From contig JAITOJ010000103.1 in NCBI GenBank assembly GCA_031290005.1, positions 1 through 8,606 of the forward strand: a stretch of DNA of 8,606 bases, given 5' to 3'. Origin of the DNA: Treponema sp. (GTDB taxonomy: Bacteria; Spirochaetota; Spirochaetia; Treponematales; Treponemataceae). Of this stretch, positions 1 to 4,685 are shown piece by piece; position 1 is the stretch's first letter; every line of letters begins with the position of its first letter. The notes beneath the pieces were generated by a model. It was not told the DNA's origin, searched no databases, and was given only the letters and a program-made list of their open reading frames with translations. The position numbers were made by a program, and so were the translations under genes.

Positions 1-191
1 TTGCCTTCTTCCAGGGCGCGGGTTTCCGTGGCAGTGCCGTATTCGTCGGTGCCGCAGACGTACAGGGTGTCATAGCCCCGGCTCCGGCAGAACCGGGCGA
101 ATACGTCCGCGGAGAGAACTTGTATCAGATTGCCCAAGTGAGGGACGTTATTCACATAGGGCAGGGCGGAAGTGATGAGTCGTCGTGTCAT
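1..191 (-). CDS. metG: Methionyl-tRNA synthetase, N-terminal fragment (runs off the left edge)
   Basis: Class I aminoacyl-tRNA synthetase that joins methionine to tRNA-Met in the cytoplasm. Only the first 63 codons are present, read leftwards from an ATG whose A is base 191. Reading the reverse strand gives a start of MTRRLITSALPYVNN, then the HIGH-type ATP-binding signature as HLGN at residues 18-21. The MetRS-typical CGTDEYGTATE follows from residue 46. The KMSKS loop, zinc knuckle and anticodon-binding domain lie outside the window. The start is well placed because the family motif PYVNNVPHLGN normally sits about ten residues from the N-terminus. There is no Shine-Dalgarno sequence; the bases before ATG are CCCC, preceded by a promoter -10 box, so the mRNA is probably leaderless. 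Transcribed divergently from the lipoprotein gene. Family identification is very secure. Confidence 0.93.
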   Translation of the reverse strand, partial: MTRRLITSALPYVNNVPHLGNLIQVLSADVFARFCRSRGYDTLYVCGTDEYGTATETRALEEG

Positions 192-197
192 GGGGAT

Positions 198-226
198 ATA
201 ATAGGGGGTGCGGGCCGGGGTGTCAA
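198..226 (-). promoter_or_regulatory. metG promoter, placed for a leaderless transcript
   Basis: On the minus strand a perfect -35 box TTGACA (226-221) is followed by a 17-base GC-rich spacer and a -10 box TATTAT (203-198). The seventh base after the -10 box is the A of the metG ATG (191). Initiation at the usual distance would therefore put the 5' end of the mRNA at the start codon. Boxes and spacing are read directly; the start of transcription is inferred. Confidence 0.8.
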
Positions 227-258
227 GGGCGGGCGGAAAACCACGCTATTTTACGGGA

Positions 259-287
259 TTGACAAGATGCGCAGTTTATTATATACT
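259..287 (+). promoter_or_regulatory. Promoter of the BspA-like lipoprotein gene
   Basis: Perfect -35 TTGACA (259-264), 17-base spacer, -10 TATACT (282-287). Transcription should start near base 294, giving a leader of about 56 bases before the ATG at 350. The divergent metG -35 box lies about 30 bases away, so the two promoters are back to back without overlapping. Confidence 0.8.
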
Positions 288-300
288 ATAACAAATTTTT

Positions 301-315
301 GCGGTATTATACCGC
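301..315 (+). promoter_or_regulatory. Hairpin at the 5' end of the lipoprotein mRNA leader
   Basis: GCGGTA (301-306) pairs perfectly with TACCGC (310-315) around a three-base loop TTA. It starts about 7 bases after the predicted transcription start and ends 18 bases before the Shine-Dalgarno sequence. A 5'-terminal stem-loop of this kind can protect an mRNA from decay; that role is inferred. It has no U-tract, so it is not a terminator. Confidence 0.5.
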
Positions 316-349
316 CGCGCTGACCTTATGCGCAAAGGAGTCAACAAGT

Positions 350-1873
350 ATGAAAAACAAAGGAATCGCAGGCGCTCTGCTCATTATGGGGCTTGTGCTC
401 GCTTTCATCGCCTGTAGCAATTCAGCCGGTTCGTCGAACAGCGCTGGCAGCAGCAATACGGGCAGGGTAACCGTTGCCATTGGAACGGCGGCCCGCACTC
501 TCATTCCAGAGGGATTTCAAAACACGCTGTACTACACTCTGGAATTCACCTCTTCATCGGGCCCCAGTTCGGTAAATGCCAGTATCCCGCCGTATCAGAC
601 CAGCAAAGTGGTGGTCCTTGAAGTCGGAGACTGGACCTTGACAGTTACCGGATATCCGTCAGAAGCTGAATCGACTGAACCAGACAAGGTTGCCGCCACC
701 GGTACTTCTGACCCTTTTGCCATTACCAAAGGCGGCACAACCGTAGTTGCTGTACCGGTGACTGGCGACATTAATACTGGAAACGGTTCCCTGAGCTATA
801 CTGTTGGGTTTCCAGGCGGATTAACATCCGCGGCATTGTCAGTGGAGCTGGTAGCTGGCGGCGGCGATCAAACGGTAGACCTTCTGTCAAACGCTACGGG
901 GACATTGACTTTGCCGGCTGGGTATTACAAGGTTACCGTGACCCTGCGCGATGAGGCCACCCGTTACATGATTGCCACGAAAACAGATATTGCCCACATC
1001 TATAACGGGATCACCACCCCGCTGGACTGGAAATTTACTCTTGAAAATTTTACTGCCCTGCCGGTGGCGTACATTTCCTTCACGTATGGTGATGCAGGAG
1101 CGTCCGCCTTCAGTCAGGAGAACTTTACCATTTACAAAGATGGGAGTGGGGGCGATACGCCCGCGAGTATGCATGTCAGTCTGGCCGACTCCAGCGACTG
1201 GGATGTCTCGCCTGCCCCTGCGTGGCAGATAGACGGAGAGATTCCTATAGATGGAGACAGTATCACGATAAACGCGGAGGATTATGCGGTGGGCAGTCAT
1301 TCGCTGACCCTGAGGGTATCTAAAGACGTAATCCCCTGGACGCAGGGACTCCCTTTTACCGTGACATACGCGGCCTTTACTCCCGGTACGCCCATGACCA
1401 GCATAGAGGATCTTGCCGATTATCTCGATGATTACGACCCAATGACGTCCGGCGTGTATGCTCCGTTCCGAATCGCGCTAGATATCGACCTGGAAAACGA
1501 TTTGGATGCGGAAGATGACCCGCTGGCAGAACTGTTTGCCGCGTTGACTCAGGTTATTGAGCTTGATTTAAGCGGGAGCACCGGCGCCGCGATTCTTGAT
1601 GCAACAGATGTATTGGGGAGACAGAATCAAAATAATTTGGCGGCAATTGTTTTACCCGCTTCGCTGACTTCCATCGGAGCAGGAGCATTCAATAATTGTG
1701 GTGTGCTGGCATACGCTGTGGTACAATCCCCAACGCCGCCAACTTTGACCGCATATCCATTCCCTATGGATTGCGATATTTACGTGCCCGATAACCTTGT
1801 GGACGCCTACAAAACCGCAAGCATTTGGAGCGACCATGAGGATCGCATATGGTCAGTCGATGACCGGCCATAA
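350..1873 (+). CDS. Putative surface lipoprotein with C-terminal BspA-like leucine-rich repeat
   Basis: A 507-residue predicted lipoprotein of unknown specific function. The start at 350 is chosen because AAAGGAG (334-340) sits 9 bases upstream; an in-frame ATG at 299 has no such site. Residues 1-21 form a signal peptide (MKNKG then a hydrophobic core) ending FIA-C22, a loose lipobox of the spirochaetal kind. A Ser/Gly/Asn-rich tether follows. Residues about 38-420 are Thr/Ser/Gly-rich beta-type sequence without a family I can name; stretches such as GRVTVAIG and GSLSYTVGF suggest Ig-like or beta-sandwich modules. Residues about 435-507 carry one LRR_5/BspA-type unit (LPASLTSIGAGAFNNCG) and the usual closing segment (DIYVPDNLVDAYKTASIWS). 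BspA-like proteins in Treponema and Bacteroidetes are surface adhesins; that role is inferred here. Having only one clear repeat is short for the family. hisS follows after 26 bases with no terminator, so read-through is possible. Confidence 0.82.
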   Translation: MKNKGIAGALLIMGLVLAFIACSNSAGSSNSAGSSNTGRVTVAIGTAARTLIPEGFQNTLYYTLEFTSSSGPSSVNASIPPYQTSKVVVLEVGDWTLTVTGYPSEAESTEPDKVAATGTSDPFAITKGGTTVVAVPVTGDINTGNGSLSYTVGFPGGLTSAALSVELVAGGGDQTVDLLSNATGTLTLPAGYYKVTVTLRDEATRYMIATKTDIAHIYNGITTPLDWKFTLENFTALPVAYISFTYGDAGASAFSQENFTIYKDGSGGDTPASMHVSLADSSDWDVSPAPAWQIDGEIPIDGDSITINAEDYAVGSHSLTLRVSKDVIPWTQGLPFTVTYAAFTPGTPMTSIEDLADYLDDYDPMTSGVYAPFRIALDIDLENDLDAEDDPLAELFAALTQVIELDLSGSTGAAILDATDVLGRQNQNNLAAIVLPASLTSIGAGAFNNCGVLAYAVVQSPTPPTLTAYPFPMDCDIYVPDNLVDAYKTASIWSDHEDRIWSVDDRP

Positions 1874-1899
1874 ATGTTCTGATACAGCCTGTTTGCTCC

Positions 1900-3225
1900 A
1901 TGAGTGATTTTATCCAGCCCCGGATTCTGAAAGGTTTCCGGGATTTTTTGCCTGACTCCGAAATCGTCCGGGCAAACCTGACGGAAAATCTGACTGCCGC
2001 GTTCCGGTGGCGCGGTTTTGTGCCCATCGATACCCCCGCGCTGGAATATTCGGAAATCCTTCTCCGCAAAAGCGACGGGGAGACCGAAAAACAGGTCTTT
2101 CGTTTTGCCGATAACGGTGGTCGGGACGTGGCCCTGCGCTTTGACCTGACCGTGCCTTTTGCCCGTTTTGTGGCGGAACACAAAGACGAACTGTATTTCC
2201 CCTTCAAGCGTTACCATATCGCCAAAGTGTGGCGGGGCGAAAAACCCCAGGCGGGCCGTTACCGGGAGTTCGTCCAGTGCGACTTTGACCTGGTTGGTTC
2301 CGAAAGCGCTGCCGCGGACTTTGAAATCCTGGCCCTCATAAAAATCGCTCTGGAAGAAATCGGCGTTCCTCCGGTCACGATTCGCGTGAATCACCGGGGG
2401 GTTTTCAACGGCTTCCTTTCCCGGCTTGAATTAGGCAGCAAAAGCGAAGAAGTGTTGCGTACCATTGACAAACTGGCAAAAATCGGCAGAGACGAAACAT
2501 CTGCGCTCCTTATGGACATCACCGGTTCCAGCGAAAAAGCCGGCGCTATCCTTGACTACGCCGCTGGGGCTGGTTCCTATGACGCCTCCCTCGATCTCAT
2601 GAAGGAGATGGCTGGAGCCAGCGATGTCGCGGTCTCGGGTATTGTGCGCCTCCGGGAACTCCGGGCCATGATGGAAGCGGCGGGCATCGCGGACGCCTTT
2701 GTACTTGATCCGTCCATTACCCGCGGGCTTGATTATTACACCGGCCTGGTCTATGAAACGTTTCTGAACGATTTGCCCGCCATTGGATCCGTGTGTTCCG
2801 GCGGCCGCTATGATAACCTTGCGGGGCTGTACCTGAAAGAGCGGATTCCGGGTGTGGGGGCATCCATCGGTCTTGACCGGCTGATTGCGGCCCTGGAACA
2901 GCTTGCCCTTCTTCCCGCAAAATCCGGCTATCTGGAGGCGGAAATTTTCTGTCTGGACGCGGCCCTTGCCGCCCACTACCAGAAGATTGCCGCTGCCTTG
3001 CGGGAACAGAGGGTCGCCTGCGAAGTGTTCCCGGATGCGAAAAAAATTGGTCAGCAATACACGGTGGCGGAGAAAAAAGGCGTCCCGTTCGGCGTCCTTG
3101 TTTCACCGGAAGAGGCGGCGCACCACACGCTGACCCTCAAAAACCTTTTGACCCGTGAACAGTTTCAGGGCATCAGTGTGGAAAAAGCAGTGGAAATTAT
3201 CCGCCAAAGCAGACAAATGCACTAG
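1900..3225 (+). CDS. hisS: Histidyl-tRNA synthetase
   Basis: Class II synthetase that charges tRNA-His with histidine in the cytoplasm, normally a homodimer. The 441 residues match the usual bacterial length. Seen in order: the N-terminal PRILKGFRDFLP and motif 1 region (residues 7-50); motif 2 FKRYHIAKVWRGEKPQAGR with YREFVQCDFD (102-130); the histidine-binding signature RGLDYYTG (275-282); motif 3 GVGASIGLDRL (318-328); and a C-terminal anticodon-binding domain (about 345-441) with KNLLTREQ near its end. The start fits the conserved N-terminus, but no Shine-Dalgarno sequence precedes it (the bases are TTTGCTCC), so translation may rely on other signals or on coupling to the lipoprotein gene 26 bases upstream. 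The stop codon TAG is also the first three bases of the tRNA-Cys -35 box. The HisZ paralogue is unlikely because the histidine-binding motifs are intact. Confidence 0.96.
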   Translation: MSDFIQPRILKGFRDFLPDSEIVRANLTENLTAAFRWRGFVPIDTPALEYSEILLRKSDGETEKQVFRFADNGGRDVALRFDLTVPFARFVAEHKDELYFPFKRYHIAKVWRGEKPQAGRYREFVQCDFDLVGSESAAADFEILALIKIALEEIGVPPVTIRVNHRGVFNGFLSRLELGSKSEEVLRTIDKLAKIGRDETSALLMDITGSSEKAGAILDYAAGAGSYDASLDLMKEMAGASDVAVSGIVRLRELRAMMEAAGIADAFVLDPSITRGLDYYTGLVYETFLNDLPAIGSVCSGGRYDNLAGLYLKERIPGVGASIGLDRLIAALEQLALLPAKSGYLEAEIFCLDAALAAHYQKIAAALREQRVACEVFPDAKKIGQQYTVAEKKGVPFGVLVSPEEAAHHTLTLKNLLTREQFQGISVEKAVEIIRQSRQMH

Positions 3226-3251
3226 ACAAAAAAATTCTTTTTTGCTATAGT
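3223..3251 (+). promoter_or_regulatory. tRNA-Cys promoter overlapping the hisS stop codon
   Basis: The -35 box TAGACA (3223-3228) begins with the hisS stop codon. A 17-base A/T-tract spacer follows, then the -10 box TATAGT (3246-3251). Transcription would start around 3256-3258, only 3-5 bases before the mature tRNA, leaving a very short 5' leader. Five of six bases match consensus in each box. Confidence 0.7.
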
Positions 3252-3260
3252 TTTGACTCT

Positions 3261-3332
3261 GGCGCCGTACCCAAGCGGTAAGGGAGAGGTCTGCAAAACC
3301 TTTATGCAGCAGTTCGATTCTGCTCGGCGCCT
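3261..3332 (+). tRNA. tRNA-Cys (anticodon GCA)
   Basis: A complete cloverleaf folds by hand. The acceptor stem GGCGCCG (3261-3267) pairs fully with CGGCGCC (3325-3331). The D-arm is CCC/GGG (3270-3272, 3282-3284). The anticodon stem GAGGT/ACCTT (3286-3290, 3298-3302) closes the loop CTGCAAA with anticodon GCA at 3293-3295. The T-arm AGCAG/CTGCT holds the loop TTCGATT (3313-3319). Base 73 is U, the identity determinant expected for tRNA-Cys. The 3' CCA is not encoded (TCC follows), so it must be added by CCA nucleotidyltransferase. The loop has A36-A37-A38, the MiaA recognition pattern. Confidence 0.96.
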
Positions 3333-3334
3333 TC

Positions 3335-3370
3335 CGGAAAAGACTGTATGTTTGCGGCCTTTTCCGTTTT
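3335..3370 (+). terminator. Probable terminator of the tRNA-Cys transcript
   Basis: CGGAAAAG (3335-3342) pairs perfectly with CTTTTCCG (3359-3366) across a 16-base loop, followed by TTTT (3367-3370). The loop is long and the U-tract short, so it is weaker than a textbook terminator. It begins three bases after the tRNA and could also act as a 3' processing or trimming boundary. Confidence 0.5.
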
Positions 3371-3408
3371 CGGGTGTTCTGCCAAGCAAGCGCCCGTTTA
3401 CATATTTC

Positions 3409-3438
3409 GGGAACCCGCAGCTTGGGGTTCCCATTTTT
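3409..3438 (+). terminator. Intrinsic terminator just upstream of the omega-like gene
   Basis: GGGAACCC (3409-3416) and GGGTTCCC (3425-3432) form a perfect 8-base stem with an 8-base loop, followed by ATTTTT (3433-3438). It ends 12 bases before the GGAGG ribosome-binding site of the next gene, so it either separates the tRNA unit from that gene or acts as an attenuator in its leader. Confidence 0.65.
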
Positions 3439-3460
3439 AACTGTAATTTTGGAGGCAGCA

Positions 3461-3652
3461 ATGATTTTTCCATTGGAAGAATTGATTAAGTTTACCGGAA
3501 ACATATACGAAATCACCTGCGCAGCCAGCCGCCGGGCATTTCAGATTTCCATGGTTCGCGACCCGGTGATTGAGGAAAATGAAGACAAGGTGGTCTCCAT
3601 CGCGGCACGGCAGATTTTCAGAAAACAGGTGCAATACCGCCTCGAACAATAG
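3461..3652 (+). CDS. rpoZ: Probable RNA polymerase omega subunit (small, divergent)
   Basis: A 63-residue cytoplasmic protein. Omega binds the beta-prime subunit and helps assemble RNA polymerase. The start at 3461 has an excellent GGAGG (3451-3455) five bases upstream. The order of elements fits the omega family: an N-terminal segment (PLEELIKFTGNIYEITCAAS), a helix with basic residues (RRAFQI, 24-29), then an acidic ENEDKVVSIAARQI segment (40-52), which matches the family pattern of KVVSLAxRQI followed by a C-terminal helix. It is shorter than the Escherichia coli protein (about 90 residues), as in several other phyla. Its TAG stop shares its last base with the GTG start of miaA, indicating a two-gene operon with translational coupling. 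If not omega, it is a conserved hypothetical of the same size; the similarity was judged by eye. Confidence 0.65.
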   Translation: MIFPLEELIKFTGNIYEITCAASRRAFQISMVRDPVIEENEDKVVSIAARQIFRKQVQYRLEQ

Positions 3653-4614
3653 TGTCATCCTCCCCCGCGCCGGTTTTGGTGATTTTTGCCCCCACCGCAT
3701 GCGGCAAGACTGATTTGCTTTTTTCATTGTTTTCTTCCTGTGCGCTGTCTCCTTTTGCGGGCCAGGCAGAGATTATCAGCGCTGACTCGGTGCAAGTGTA
3801 CCGCGGCCTGAATACTGGTTCCGCCAAACCCGGCCCGGAAGTGTTTTCAAAACTTCCCCATCACCTTATCGACCTTTACGAGCCATCGGAGCAGTTCACT
3901 GTGGGGGATTTTGTCCGTCAGGCCGATGAGCGCGTCCAGGAGATTTCCCGCAGAGGCAAGCTGCCTGTGGTGGCCGGCGGCGCGGGGTTTTATATCCGCC
4001 ATTTTTTATGCGGCCTGCCTTCCACCCCGGAAGCCAGCGGCGAGACCCGCGCCCTGCTGCAAACCCGCCTGCAAACTGAAGGCGCCGGGGCGCTGTACCA
4101 GGAACTTGCCGTGCGCGACCCGGTGAGCGCAGCAAAAATCCACATCAACGATGGTTACCGGATTCTTCGAGCTTTGGAAGTCTGCATTGACGGCGGGAAA
4201 CCACTCAGCGCGTATCCGGTAGAGGCCACACTTCGAAAAGCCTACCGATTTTGTGTCCTCATTTTGTATCGTGACCGGGAGGAGCTATACAGGCGGATTG
4301 ACCGGCGGACAGAACTGATGTTTCACTCTGGGCTGGAGGAGGAAGTGCGGCGTCTGGCGGAACAGGGATACACAGAACATGACCCCGGTATGCGGGCTAT
4401 CGGTTACCGGGAATTTTTCTGCCCCCACATTCGGCAAATTGCGGACCTTAAGGAACGCAGGGCCGCCTGCCTGGCGGAAATACAGCGGAACACCCGTCGG
4501 TATGCCAAGCGGCAGGAAACGTTCATGAAAGGCATCTTCGGGGCGCGTATGTTCCACGCGGACGACACCGCGGGGATTGCATCCCAGATTGCGGAGTTCT
4601 GTCGCGCTATGTAA
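3652..4614 (+). CDS. miaA: tRNA dimethylallyltransferase (isopentenyltransferase)
   Basis: Transfers the dimethylallyl group of DMAPP to N6 of A37 in tRNAs that read codons starting with U, the first step towards ms2i6A; acts in the cytoplasm. The 320 residues are near the usual length. Seen: a P-loop APTACGKT (residues 13-20), the substrate-binding ADSVQVYRGLNTGSAKP (44-60), HHLIDLYEP (70-78), GKLPVVAGGAGFYIR (102-116) with the conserved GGxGFY, NDGYRILRALEV in the middle, GMRAIGYREF, and a basic C-terminal NTRRYAKRQ. The first P-loop residue is Ala rather than the usual Gly and a Cys replaces the usual Ser; both changes look tolerable. The start is GTG at 3652, inside TAGTG, with no Shine-Dalgarno sequence of its own, so translation is probably coupled to the upstream omega-like gene. 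Confidence 0.95.
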   Translation: MSSSPAPVLVIFAPTACGKTDLLFSLFSSCALSPFAGQAEIISADSVQVYRGLNTGSAKPGPEVFSKLPHHLIDLYEPSEQFTVGDFVRQADERVQEISRRGKLPVVAGGAGFYIRHFLCGLPSTPEASGETRALLQTRLQTEGAGALYQELAVRDPVSAAKIHINDGYRILRALEVCIDGGKPLSAYPVEATLRKAYRFCVLILYRDREELYRRIDRRTELMFHSGLEEEVRRLAEQGYTEHDPGMRAIGYREFFCPHIRQIADLKERRAACLAEIQRNTRRYAKRQETFMKGIFGARMFHADDTAGIASQIAEFCRAM

Positions 4615-4685
4615 AGAAATAAAACGGTTACATATTTTGCTAATCTGTTTCAGTAAAAAACCGAAAATAGAGTGAGGAAGTAAAT

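Noticed and set aside
887..1300. Long open frame on the minus strand inside the lipoprotein gene
   Set aside because: Antisense to a well-supported gene, with no ribosome-binding site and a composition that does not resemble a protein family.
1764..2394. Overlapping minus-strand open frames across the lipoprotein/hisS junction
   Set aside because: They overlap each other and the clear hisS gene, are rich in Arg/Lys/Ser as expected from shadow frames, and have no start signals.
3227..3244. Inverted repeat CAAAAAA-ATTC-TTTTTTG after hisS as a terminator
   Set aside because: The stem is almost all A-T and lies inside the spacer of the tRNA promoter; it would be too weak to terminate.
3398..4637. 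Shared TTACATATTT at 3398-3407 and 4628-4637, both upstream of genes, as a promoter motif
   Set aside because: No properly spaced partner box was found at either site, so a promoter cannot be supported.
4625..4664. CGGTT/AACCG hairpin upstream of the SPOR gene
   Set aside because: Only five pairs around a loop of about 30 bases and no U-tract; not a credible regulatory structure.
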